The notes under the pieces were generated by a model. That model searched no databases and was not told the DNA's origin. It saw only the letters and a program-made list of their open reading frames with translations. From the NCBI GenBank assembly GCA_029265085.1, contig JAJUJY010000015.1, positions 1 to 45,516 on the forward strand: a DNA stretch of 45,516 nucleotides, written 5' to 3'. Below are positions 7,967 to 15,918 of the stretch, piece after piece (the first letter of the stretch is position 1; each line of letters starts with the position of its first letter). The translations under genes were made by a program, and so were the position numbers. The stretch is from Chloroflexota bacterium. Lineage in GTDB: Bacteria > Chloroflexota > Anaerolineae > Anaerolineales > Anaerolineaceae.

Positions 7967-9829
7967 GTGAGTTCACGCAACCAATCTTATATTATCTATT
8001 TGCTGCTGTTTGTAGCAATCATTGCGATGGTTGTTTATCAATTCAGCCAAAGAGGTAATACCACTGAAGTCTCCATCAATCAACTGGCAGAAGATATTAA
8101 AAACGGGAAAGTCTCCAAGATTGAAGAGAATGAAGACCGGCTACAAATCACCTACCGGGAAAATTTGACTGAGGCGGTATCTACCAAAGAATCATCGGCT
8201 ACTTTAGTCGAACAGTTGTTAGCATTGGGTGTCACAGAAGAGCAGTTACACCCAAATAATATCAACGTCATCATCAAGGCACCCAGCGCCTGGTTAGGTG
8301 TTATTACGGCACTAGGGTACATTTTGCCATTCATCATTCTGATTGGCGCATTCTTCTTTATTTTCCGGCAAGCCCAAGGCAGCAACAATGCAGCCATGTC
8401 CTTTGGAAAATCAAGAGCGCGGATGTTTACCAGTGACCACCCAACGGTAACTTTCGTTGATGTTGCTGGTGTAGAAGAAGCCAAAGAAGAGTTGAAGGAA
8501 GTAGTTGAGTTCCTGCGTGAACCGCAGAAATTCATTGCACTCGGCGCACGCATCCCCAAGGGTGTTTTGCTGGTTGGCCCTCCTGGAACGGGTAAAACCT
8601 TGTTGGCCAAAGCCGTATCTGGAGAGGCAGGCGTACCATTCTTCTCCATCTCCGGCTCCGAATTTGTGGAAATGTTCGTTGGCGTAGGTGCGAGCCGCGT
8701 CCGCGATCTGTTTGATCAGGCCAAACGACACTCACCCTGCATCGTCTTTGTTGATGAAATTGATGCAGTTGGCCGCCAGCGCGGCGCTGGTCTGGGCGGA
8801 AGTCACGATGAGCGCGAACAAACCCTCAACCAGATGCTGGTTGAAATGGACGGGTTCGACACAGATACGAATATCATCATCATGGCAGCAACCAACCGGC
8901 CTGACATTCTGGATCCCGCTTTATTGCGCCCAGGCCGTTTTGACCGCCGTGTCGTGTTAGACCGGCCGGATGTAAAAGGCCGCGAAGCCATTCTTAAAGT
9001 TCATGTCAAAGGCAAACCATTAGATACTGCCATTGATTTGAGCGTATTGGCTCGTTCAACCCCTGGTTTTGTCGGTGCGGACCTGGAAAACCTGGTCAAT
9101 GAAGCTGCCATTTTAGCTGCCCGCCGGAACCGCAAAAATATTTCACAAAGTGAGTTTGAGGAAGCAATCGAACGGGTTATCGCTGGCCCAGAACGCAAGA
9201 GCCGCCTGATCAGCCAGGATGAAAAACGCATTGTTGCCTACCACGAAGCCGGACACGCAGTGGTGATGAACGCCTTACCCGAAGCAGATCCTGTCCAAAA
9301 GGTTTCGATCATTGCCCGCGGTATGGCAGCTGGTTACACCCTGGCCTTACCCTCAGAAGACCGCACTTTGATGCCCCGCAAGAAACTGATTGCTGAGATG
9401 ATTGGTTTGTTGGGCGGTCGTGCAGCAGAAGAGATCGTGTTTGACGATATTACTTCCGGCGCCGGCAATGACATTGAACGCGTTACGCAGCTGGCCCGCA
9501 CGATGGTTACTCGTCTGGGCATGAGCCATGCGATGGGTCCCATGGTTTATGGTCAGAAAGAAGAATTAATCTTCTTGGGGCGTGAAATTTCGGAACAGCG
9601 GGATTACTCAGAAGCTGTGGCAGAACAAATTGATAAGGAAGTTCGTCAATTGGTTCGCGATGCCTACGACAAAGCCCGTGAAATCTTGAACCAATACCGC
9701 GATCGTTTGGATGCTGTGGCAAATAAATTGCTCGAGGTTGAAACTTTATCCAAAGAGGAATTTGAAGAATTGTTCCCACCTCCACAGCCAAAGAAAAGCG
9801 GCGTTCCGATGTTAGCAAGTCTGAACTAG
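7967..9829 (+). CDS. ftsH: ATP-dependent zinc metalloprotease FtsH
   Basis: FtsH is a hexameric membrane-bound AAA+ protease that unfolds and degrades damaged membrane proteins and short-lived regulators. The start is the GTG at 7967, 5 nt after GGGAGG at 7956-7961, giving 620 residues. Two transmembrane helices (about 8-25 and 108-130) flank a small extracytoplasmic domain. The AAA module has Walker A GPPGTGKT at 204-211, Walker [11 protein letters not shown] and the second region of homology [20 protein letters not shown]. The protease domain carries the zinc motif HEAGH at 426-430 and the further zinc-ligand region [17 protein letters not shown]. Length and motifs are standard. It is transcribed alone, with its own promoter and terminator. 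Confidence 0.97.
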   Translation: MSSRNQSYIIYLLLFVAIIAMVVYQFSQRGNTTEVSINQLAEDIKNGKVSKIEENEDRLQITYRENLTEAVSTKESSATLVEQLLALGVTEEQLHPNNINVIIKAPSAWLGVITALGYILPFIILIGAFFFIFRQAQGSNNAAMSFGKSRARMFTSDHPTVTFVDVAGVEEAKEELKEVVEFLREPQKFIALGARIPKGVLLVGPPGTGKTLLAKAVSGEAGVPFFSISGSEFVEMFVGVGASRVRDLFDQAKRHSPCIVFVDEIDAVGRQRGAGLGGSHDEREQTLNQMLVEMDGFDTDTNIIIMAATNRPDILDPALLRPGRFDRRVVLDRPDVKGREAILKVHVKGKPLDTAIDLSVLARSTPGFVGADLENLVNEAAILAARRNRKNISQSEFEEAIERVIAGPERKSRLISQDEKRIVAYHEAGHAVVMNALPEADPVQKVSIIARGMAAGYTLALPSEDRTLMPRKKLIAEMIGLLGGRAAEEIVFDDITSGAGNDIERVTQLARTMVTRLGMSHAMGPMVYGQKEELIFLGREISEQRDYSEAVAEQIDKEVRQLVRDAYDKAREILNQYRDRLDAVANKLLEVETLSKEEFEELFPPPQPKKSGVPMLASLN

Positions 9830-9835
9830 TTTAGG

Positions 9836-9870
9836 AAAATCCCCCGCCAGTCATGTGCGGGGGATTTTTT
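9836..9870. terminator. Bidirectional terminator between ftsH and the acyl-CoA ligase gene
   Basis: A perfect 12-bp stem (9836-9847 with 9857-9868) closes a 9-nt loop. It ends in T residues on the plus strand, and the matching A run gives a T tract on the minus strand. It can therefore serve both convergent genes. Confidence 0.9.
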
Positions 9871-9871
9871 A

Positions 9872-11536
9872 TTATTTCTTCTCGATATGTTCACGAATTA
9901 ATTCGCGGCGTAATAGTTTTCCAACATAGGTGCGTGGTAGCTCCGTGCGAAATTCCACCTCAGATGGCACTTTGTACCGGGCTAAATGCTGGCCGCACCA
10001 GATTCTCACCTCTTCTTCTGTCAAGAAGTGATTGGGTTTTGTGACCACCCACGTTTTTACGATTTCAACCTTCTCTGGGTGCGGAACACCAGCCGCGGCA
10101 ACCTCTTTTACCGCCGGATGCATTGCGATCACCTCTTCAATTTCCCTCGGCCAAACCTGAAATCCTCCAATTTTTATTAACTCCTTTTTTCGGTCAACGA
10201 TGTAAAAGAAACCATCGGTGTCCATTTTCGCAATATCACCCGTGTATAACCAGCCGTCAACCAGGGTGATCTTCGTTTCATCATCCCGATGATGATACCC
10301 TTGCATCACCTGTGGTCCTTTAATGATAAGTTCACCGATTTCACCAGCCGGTAGAATTTGTTTTCCCGTTTCCAAATCAACAATTTTGCATTCAACATCC
10401 GGCAACGGCAGGCCAATCGATCCACTGCGATTCTCCCCAAACATTGGATTACAGTGAGTGGCGGTGGGTGCTTCGGATAATCCATATCCTTCCATTAATT
10501 TTCCGCCCGTTAAACGTTCAAAGGTTGTTTTTGTCTCTAGCAATAATGGCGCAGAACCAGAAATGCAAGCCTTGATCGATCGAAGATTAATCTCTCCCGC
10601 CAATACACCCGGATTCTGATTGATTGCCTGATACAAATTAGGCACACCTGGAAATAAAGTGGCTTTATATTTTTGAATATTATGCAAAATGTCGTCAATA
10701 TTGCGCGGATTTTGGATAATCACCATGCTTGCACCCAGGACAACTCCAACCCCCATCGCAATGACCATTCCATACACATGAAACAACGGTATGGCAGCCA
10801 AAACCACTTCCTTTCCGTCTTCAAGGCCAATTAACCAGGACCGAAATTGAAGTGTGTTAGCAACCAAATTGTAATGTGTACCAATAGCGGCTTTGGGCGT
10901 TCCGGTGGTGCCGCCGCTGTATTGAAAAATGGCTGGATCGTTGGCTGTTATTAAATTCCGATCCACTTTAAGATCTTTGGACTGCGCCAAAAAAGTTAAT
11001 AGCCAGTAATCCTCACTATCAGGCAATATATTTGAAAGATTTAAACCTGTGTTCAGGACAGAATCAACCATATCAAACGCATCATCAGGATTTGTCAGAA
11101 TGACAGAAGATAGGCTGGCTTGCTTGCGGATTTCCTGGATCATTTCCATCTGGTCATTTAAGCTGATCAACACCCGCACATCTGAATCTTGAATCTGGTA
11201 AAGTAGTTCACGTTTTTTATATTGCGGATTCATCGCGACCACAATGCCGCCAGCTTTTAAAATGCCGTAAAACACAAGCACAAATTGTGGCAAGTTCGGA
11301 AGCAATACCCCTATACGATCCCCCTTCTTTACTCCTATCGATGCTAAACCAGCCGCAAACACATCAGACAACCGGTCCATTTCCGCATAAGTAATCACTT
11401 GATCGCGAAATATTGTGCAGGGTTGGTCTGGAAATCGCTGCGCAGACCGGGTCAAATACTCAAAAACAGGCAGCTTGGGATAAACGAGCGAATGGGGAAC
11501 CCCCATGTCATAGAATTTTTGCCAGGGTTTTTCCAT
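9872..11536 (-). CDS. Long-chain fatty-acid-CoA ligase (AMP-binding family)
   Basis: The enzyme activates a fatty acid with ATP to an acyl-AMP and then to acyl-CoA for lipid synthesis or beta-oxidation. The 554-residue product, a normal length, has the AMP-binding P-loop YSGGTTGTPKAA, the core motif GWLYTGDIAKMDTDGFFY and the hinge DRKKELIKIGGFQVWPREIE. The C-terminal catalytic lysine is in YVGKLLRREL. The start is the ATG at 11536 (minus strand). It lies 43 nt downstream of miaA and may be the last gene of a yraN-miaA-ligase operon. Chain-length preference cannot be read from sequence, so a FadD-like symbol is not assigned. Confidence 0.9.
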   Translation of the reverse strand: MEKPWQKFYDMGVPHSLVYPKLPVFEYLTRSAQRFPDQPCTIFRDQVITYAEMDRLSDVFAAGLASIGVKKGDRIGVLLPNLPQFVLVFYGILKAGGIVVAMNPQYKKRELLYQIQDSDVRVLISLNDQMEMIQEIRKQASLSSVILTNPDDAFDMVDSVLNTGLNLSNILPDSEDYWLLTFLAQSKDLKVDRNLITANDPAIFQYSGGTTGTPKAAIGTHYNLVANTLQFRSWLIGLEDGKEVVLAAIPLFHVYGMVIAMGVGVVLGASMVIIQNPRNIDDILHNIQKYKATLFPGVPNLYQAINQNPGVLAGEINLRSIKACISGSAPLLLETKTTFERLTGGKLMEGYGLSEAPTATHCNPMFGENRSGSIGLPLPDVECKIVDLETGKQILPAGEIGELIIKGPQVMQGYHHRDDETKITLVDGWLYTGDIAKMDTDGFFYIVDRKKELIKIGGFQVWPREIEEVIAMHPAVKEVAAAGVPHPEKVEIVKTWVVTKPNHFLTEEEVRIWCGQHLARYKVPSEVEFRTELPRTYVGKLLRRELIREHIEKK

Positions 11537-11579
11537 AAAGGATTTTCCTATCGAATAAATTTGGATTTATTTTATCAAA

Positions 11580-12539
11580 TTATTCAACAGAACGTTCTGG
11601 CAATATCCACCCATTATCGGAATTAATCAAATCCAGGATCGCTTGTTCTGGATTAATTTGCATATCAAACCAGTGAATTGTTTCGTCACTTTCTTTAAAC
11701 CAATTGGATTGGCGGCGAACAAACTGGCGAGTAATCCGCTTCATTAGCATTTTGGCTTCTTCCAAAGATATCTTTCCTTGAAGAAATGCAATGGCTTCAC
11801 GATACCCAATGGCAGATAAAGAAGGCAGGTCTGGATCGTACCCCTGCTTGAGCAGCCCCTCAACTTCTTGAAGGAAACCCACCTCAAACATTTGCTCAAT
11901 GCGCAAGTCAATCCGTTCATACAACTCGGAACGGGGACGTTTTAAACCAATTTTTAACAGTGAATACGGCGATCCATGCCGCTGGCTCTGTTCAGAAAAC
12001 CGCTTACCAGTGTGAAAAAACACCTCAAACGCCCGGATGGTCCTCCGAACGTTACTCGCCATAATTTTTTGCGCGGCAGCCGGGTCTATCAAGGCTAATT
12101 TTGCGTGTAAAGCATCTGGACCAATCTCATCCGCCCATTGAGTTAAGATAGTCCGTAAGCGGGGATCAGGAGCCTGCTCTGGAATTTGCCAGTCTTCAAT
12201 CACAGCCTGCACATATTGTCCGGTCCCCCCCACCAAAAACGGCAGATTGCCCCGCTGGTGGATCAATTCTATCGCCTCGCGCGCTGCCTGCTTAAATAAT
12301 GCCAGGCTCCATACTTCGTCAGGATTAGCCACATCAATCAGATGATGTGGTACACGCGCCATTTCTTCAGGAGTTGGCTTGGCTGTACCAACATCCATCC
12401 CACGATAGAAGTAACGCGAATCGACCGAGACGATCTCACCTCCAACCTTTTCGGCCAAACGGATGGATAACTCGGTTTTACCAACCGCGGTCGGTCCAAC
12501 AATAACAATCAAAGGGGATGGAATTTCACGCCAGTGCAT
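11580..12539 (-). CDS. miaA: tRNA dimethylallyltransferase MiaA
   Basis: MiaA adds a dimethylallyl group to N6 of A37 in tRNAs that read codons beginning with U. The product has 319 residues. The P-loop GPTAVGKT is at 15-22, followed by VDSRYFYRGMDVGTAKP and the substrate-loop motifs HHLIDVANPDE and LVGGTGQYVQAV. The C-terminal half keeps SAIGYREAI and RQFVRRQSNWF. The reading frame stays open upstream to 12716, but that extension is a shadow of yraN. The ATG at 12539 gives the family's normal N-terminus and overlaps the yraN stop by 14 nt, so translation of the two is probably coupled. Confidence 0.94.
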   Translation of the reverse strand: MHWREIPSPLIVIVGPTAVGKTELSIRLAEKVGGEIVSVDSRYFYRGMDVGTAKPTPEEMARVPHHLIDVANPDEVWSLALFKQAAREAIELIHQRGNLPFLVGGTGQYVQAVIEDWQIPEQAPDPRLRTILTQWADEIGPDALHAKLALIDPAAAQKIMASNVRRTIRAFEVFFHTGKRFSEQSQRHGSPYSLLKIGLKRPRSELYERIDLRIEQMFEVGFLQEVEGLLKQGYDPDLPSLSAIGYREAIAFLQGKISLEEAKMLMKRITRQFVRRQSNWFKESDETIHWFDMQINPEQAILDLINSDNGWILPERSVE

Positions 12540-12891
12540 TTTCAAACCAAATAATTTCTGGAACTTCCTGGTTGGATTTCTTCCGAATAGCAATAACATC
12601 AATACGCCAATCATCATCCAATTCAGGATGATCCAAAAGATAGGCCTCAGCGGCATCCCGCAGGTGAGCCTGCTTTTTGAAAGTAACCGATTCTTCGGGC
12701 ATACCATAATGATCATTTCGGCGAGTTTTCACCTCAACGAAAATGATTAACCTCCCTTTTTGTGCCACAAGATCTAATTCTCCATAAGGCGTGCGTACAT
12801 TTTTCCCCAGGATAACAAAACCTTGAGCAGCCAGGAAGTCACTAGCAACTGCTTCTCCCCAAGAACCGGTTCGTTGGCGCGACGTTTTCAT
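12526..12891 (-). CDS. YraN/UPF0102 family endonuclease-like protein
   Basis: This 121-residue protein belongs to the UPF0102 family, which has a restriction-endonuclease-like fold. It shows the characteristic start RQRTGSWGEAVASDFL and the core YGELDLVAQKGRLIIFVEVKTR. The Glu, Asp, Glu and Lys of this core match the PD-(D/E)XK active-site pattern. The family's cellular role is still unsettled; links to processing of recombination or replication intermediates have been proposed. It is the first gene of the minus-strand unit yraN-miaA-acyl-CoA ligase and overlaps miaA by 14 nt. Confidence 0.9.
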   Translation of the reverse strand: MKTSRQRTGSWGEAVASDFLAAQGFVILGKNVRTPYGELDLVAQKGRLIIFVEVKTRRNDHYGMPEESVTFKKQAHLRDAAEAYLLDHPELDDDWRIDVIAIRKKSNQEVPEIIWFENALA

Positions 12892-12948
12892 AAAAACAAC
12901 TATTGAAAATTAAACCATAAAGATCGCAAAGATGATATCACAAAATTA

Positions 12949-12957
12949 TGCTAAACT
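12949..12957 (+). promoter_or_regulatory. Possible extended -10 promoter for the cyclic-nucleotide-binding gene
   Basis: TGC followed by TAAACT at 12952-12957 resembles an extended -10 element; no good -35 is seen. A start near 12964 would leave about 49 nt before the ATG at 13013. It would also rule out efficient use of the ATG at 12968. Confidence 0.35.
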
Positions 12958-13012
12958 CTTGATAACGATGGAAAGGATCGGCAATTTGACTGAAGAATGC
13001 AGTGAGGTCGCC

Positions 13013-13519
13013 ATGGGAAAGTATATCCAGTTTCTCCAGGACACAGATTTATTTTATGGGGTAACCCTGCAACAATTAGCCTGGATCGAGTCAATTTGCC
13101 AGGAAAAAATATTTTCTCCAGGTGAACTGATCCTGTCAGAAAGTGCGCCGGATACCGACCTGTATCTGGTCTATGCGGGAAAAGTTGAAGTGCTGGTCAA
13201 TCCGGATACAGTTGCTCCAAATCTTCTGGATGAATTTCAACCAGTGACGATCGCTGCGCTGTATAGCGGACAATGCTTTGGAGAAATCGCATTGGTTGAC
13301 CAGGGAATGCGCTCTGCATCTATCCGGGCAGCAGATCCAGGTACAACTGTATTAAAAATTTCTCGTGTTGAATTAATTTCTTTGTTTGACACCCACCCAG
13401 AACTAGGGTACAGGGTCATGTATAATCTTTCCGTTGACCTGGCCCAGAAAATCCGAAACTCCGGGCTGCGCTTTCGCCAGGCGATTCTTTTTGCAAACAA
13501 ACCGGACTTGAACCCCTGA
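13013..13519 (+). CDS. Cyclic nucleotide-binding (CRP-like sensor) domain protein
   Basis: This 168-residue protein is essentially one cNMP-binding beta-barrel with flanking helices. The phosphate-binding cassette is recognisable as GQCFGEIALVDQGMRSAS, with the conserved Gly-Glu and Arg at about residues 92-100. There is no C-terminal helix-turn-helix, so it is not a complete CRP-type regulator; it could sense a nucleotide and act through a partner. The start is the ATG at 13013 with GTGAGG at 13002-13007; in-frame ATGs at 12932 and 12968 lack a ribosome site. It is followed after 35 nt by a periplasmic-binding lipoprotein, which hints at a sensing pair, but this is inference. Confidence 0.8.
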   Translation: MGKYIQFLQDTDLFYGVTLQQLAWIESICQEKIFSPGELILSESAPDTDLYLVYAGKVEVLVNPDTVAPNLLDEFQPVTIAALYSGQCFGEIALVDQGMRSASIRAADPGTTVLKISRVELISLFDTHPELGYRVMYNLSVDLAQKIRNSGLRFRQAILFANKPDLNP

Positions 13520-13554
13520 TACCACAGATCATTCGCTAGAAAGCTAATTTTATA

Positions 13555-14721
13555 ATGATGCGGTTCACCCTGAGAAAAATTGGCGTATTGTATATTCAGA
13601 TAATTGGTTTAGGAATACTTGTTTTTTGCGGGTTTCTGCTAAAAGGGTGTCAACCACAAATTGAATGCACTGACCCAGCAGGCTGCATCAATTTTAAAAA
13701 AGGCCAGTCTATCAAAATAGCCGCCGTCTTGCCATTTAGCGGAGACCGCTACTGCCCGCAAGCAATTGAGAGCGCTAAAGCCGTACAGATGTCAATTAAA
13801 CAACAAAAATCGATATCCGGCCATTCGCTGGAATATATCCAGATTGATACATTTGGAAGTGAATTGAAACACCAACAAATACTGGGAGAACTGCTCACAG
13901 AACCACAAATTCTATTTATATTTGATTTTTCCTGTGTTCCCAATGAGTTGAATAATTTAAAAATCATAACGGATGCGCTTGTTCCTGTAATGACGAATTC
14001 GAGCGTTAATACAGCCTCACCTGCAAATGGAGTTTACACCCTGCGGCAAGACCCGATGCTGATTGCCAGACAAATCCAATCCATCCTGAGTAGTTTGACC
14101 GAACATAAAAATATTAATATTTATGCAGACAAACTCCCCTATTCAGCCCTGGTGAGCAGCGCAATTTGTGAAGAATTTTCAAACCAATCTTCAAGCTGCA
14201 CATTCCAAACAATCGATCAGGTCAGGAGTTTTGAGACAATACAAAATCAAACAACCCTTGATTTATGGATCGTAGATACCACGGCCATTCCACTAGATAA
14301 AGTCTCGCAATCTTCTGCAAAGACGCTCATAATTTACGATCCTTATCTCCAGTCACCGGGAAATCCGGTAGATAAGAATGGCGATTTATACTGGATAGGT
14401 CCAGTTCCCGTAAAAAGCAATCAAGAACAAATCAACCAAAAATTTGAAAAACAGTTCTATCACCCAATACAATATGCAGATACTTATCAGGCATATGATG
14501 CTGCGGAATGGGTAATATCAGCCCTCAGAACCTCAGGCAGAGCGGATAGAACCCAATGGTGGCTACCGCGGGGAAAATACCTTAATACCCTCTCAGAGAC
14601 CCGCTCACAGGGTTTAACCAGTGAATTTGCATGTGCTTTATCGGGTTGGTGCGGCAAAGTACAACTTGCCCTCTACCAGTTCGATGGGGAACATTTTATA
14701 ATGAGACATCAACCTGAGTGA
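13555..14721 (+). CDS. Lipoprotein with type 1 periplasmic-binding fold (amino-acid ABC binding-protein-like)
   Basis: This 388-residue exported protein has an N-terminal hydrophobic segment (about 10-30) ending in a lipobox-like LLKGC, which has an unusual Lys just before the Gly-Cys. The rest matches the Leu/Ile/Val-binding protein fold. It opens with SIKIAAVLPFSGDR, has a middle stretch DALVPVMTNSSVNTAS that corresponds to the usual 'withdrawn/replayed state' segment, and near the end YADTYQAYDAAEWVISAL. No permease or ATPase gene is nearby, so it is an orphan receptor or serves a transporter elsewhere. The start is ATGATG at 13555; the ribosome site is poor. CinA follows 14 nt later. Confidence 0.8.
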   Translation: MMRFTLRKIGVLYIQIIGLGILVFCGFLLKGCQPQIECTDPAGCINFKKGQSIKIAAVLPFSGDRYCPQAIESAKAVQMSIKQQKSISGHSLEYIQIDTFGSELKHQQILGELLTEPQILFIFDFSCVPNELNNLKIITDALVPVMTNSSVNTASPANGVYTLRQDPMLIARQIQSILSSLTEHKNINIYADKLPYSALVSSAICEEFSNQSSSCTFQTIDQVRSFETIQNQTTLDLWIVDTTAIPLDKVSQSSAKTLIIYDPYLQSPGNPVDKNGDLYWIGPVPVKSNQEQINQKFEKQFYHPIQYADTYQAYDAAEWVISALRTSGRADRTQWWLPRGKYLNTLSETRSQGLTSEFACALSGWCGKVQLALYQFDGEHFIMRHQPE

Positions 14722-14735
14722 ACAGGAGACGATGA

Positions 14736-15881
14736 ATGCCAACAGCCGAAATCATAGCCATCGGCACAGAATTATTGCTCGGCGAAATTCAAGACACCAA
14801 CACCAGTTATTTAGCTCGCCAATTACGTGAAATCGGCATTGATATGTACCGTGCCACATTAATCGGCGATAACGCAGAACGCATCTCACGCGTAATTCAA
14901 GAATCCTTGGAACGCTGCCAGATCGTAATTACAACCGGAGGGCTAGGGCCAACCGTTGATGATCCCACGCGCCAGGCAGTTGCCCTGGCGATGAATACAG
15001 CATTGGATTTTATACCGGAACTATGGGATCAAATTCAAAATCGCTTCAAACGATATAACCGGCAGGCAACCGAAAATAATAAACGTCAGGCCTACATCCC
15101 AAAATGTGCCGTGCCAATTGAGAATGCCGTGGGAACTGCCCCGGCATTCCTGGTAGATACCGGTGAAAAAGTAGTGATCAGCTTGCCAGGTGTTCCACGA
15201 GAAATGGAATACCTGGTTCAAAATCATGTACTGCCATTTCTTAAGAAGCGTTTTGATATTGCAGGTACAATAAAAGCATATGTATTGCACACGGGTGGAG
15301 TTGGTGAATCGCAAATTGATGAATGGATTGGCGATTTAGAAACAGTACACAATCCGACGGTTGGTTTACTGGCACACGCAGGCCAGGTAGATATTCGCAT
15401 CACAGCCAAAGCAAAATCCGTAGAAGAAGCCGACCAAATGATCGAAGAAATGGCGGCAAAAATTCGAGAACGAGTTGGAGATGCCATTTGGGGAGTCAAC
15501 CAGGATACCCTGGCAGGCATTGTCCAAAAACATCTCTCAGGCCAAAATCTGCCATACGGGATCGTTGAGTGTGGGTTTCAAGGACAATTACACCAGGTAT
15601 TCCATCAAGGTTTGCATCACAACAAGCCAACCCTTCAAGTCGAAGCCTGCTCATTGGAAGAATTACGAGATCAGGTTACTGCATTAGCCAAAGCGGAAAA
15701 TTTGCAGTTTGTTATTGGCGCAAGCCTTCAACCCGACCCTGTTCAACAAACGCTCAATATTTTGATGATGACACCCGAAAAAGTATATGAAACAATCCGC
15801 TCATATGGCGGCCCGCCAGCGATGGGAATATCCTGGGCAATCAACCTGACTTTAGATTTTATTCGCCGGCACCTAAAGTAG
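14736..15881 (+). CDS. cinA: CinA-family protein with a decayed C-terminal amidase domain
   Basis: CinA couples a MoaB-like N-terminal domain (ADP-ribose pyrophosphatase in characterised members) to a C-terminal PncC-type nicotinamide-nucleotide amidase that recycles NMN. Here the N-terminal domain (1-~170) is intact, with IIAIGTELLLGEIQDTNTSYLA and TTGGLGPTVDDPTRQA, and the middle domain is also recognisable (about 180-255). The C-terminal part (about 257-381) is short. Where active PncC has ESCTGG it reads E278-CGFQG, and the Tyr/Lys region that completes the active site is absent. It is therefore probably not an active amidase. The start is the ATG at 14736 with AGGAG at 14724-14728. Confidence 0.9.
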   Translation: MPTAEIIAIGTELLLGEIQDTNTSYLARQLREIGIDMYRATLIGDNAERISRVIQESLERCQIVITTGGLGPTVDDPTRQAVALAMNTALDFIPELWDQIQNRFKRYNRQATENNKRQAYIPKCAVPIENAVGTAPAFLVDTGEKVVISLPGVPREMEYLVQNHVLPFLKKRFDIAGTIKAYVLHTGGVGESQIDEWIGDLETVHNPTVGLLAHAGQVDIRITAKAKSVEEADQMIEEMAAKIRERVGDAIWGVNQDTLAGIVQKHLSGQNLPYGIVECGFQGQLHQVFHQGLHHNKPTLQVEACSLEELRDQVTALAKAENLQFVIGASLQPDPVQQTLNILMMTPEKVYETIRSYGGPPAMGISWAINLTLDFIRRHLK

Positions 15882-15918
15882 CCCTTATATTGACCAAACA
15901 TCAGAGAGGAGAATACGC

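Noticed and set aside
8152..8649. A 165-codon minus-strand frame opposite ftsH
   Set aside because: It lies wholly within a highly conserved gene and shows no motifs; it is a shadow.
12540..12716. Upstream in-frame extension of miaA
   Set aside because: The extension reads through yraN in another frame and adds residues not found in MiaA; the ATG at 12539 gives the normal start.
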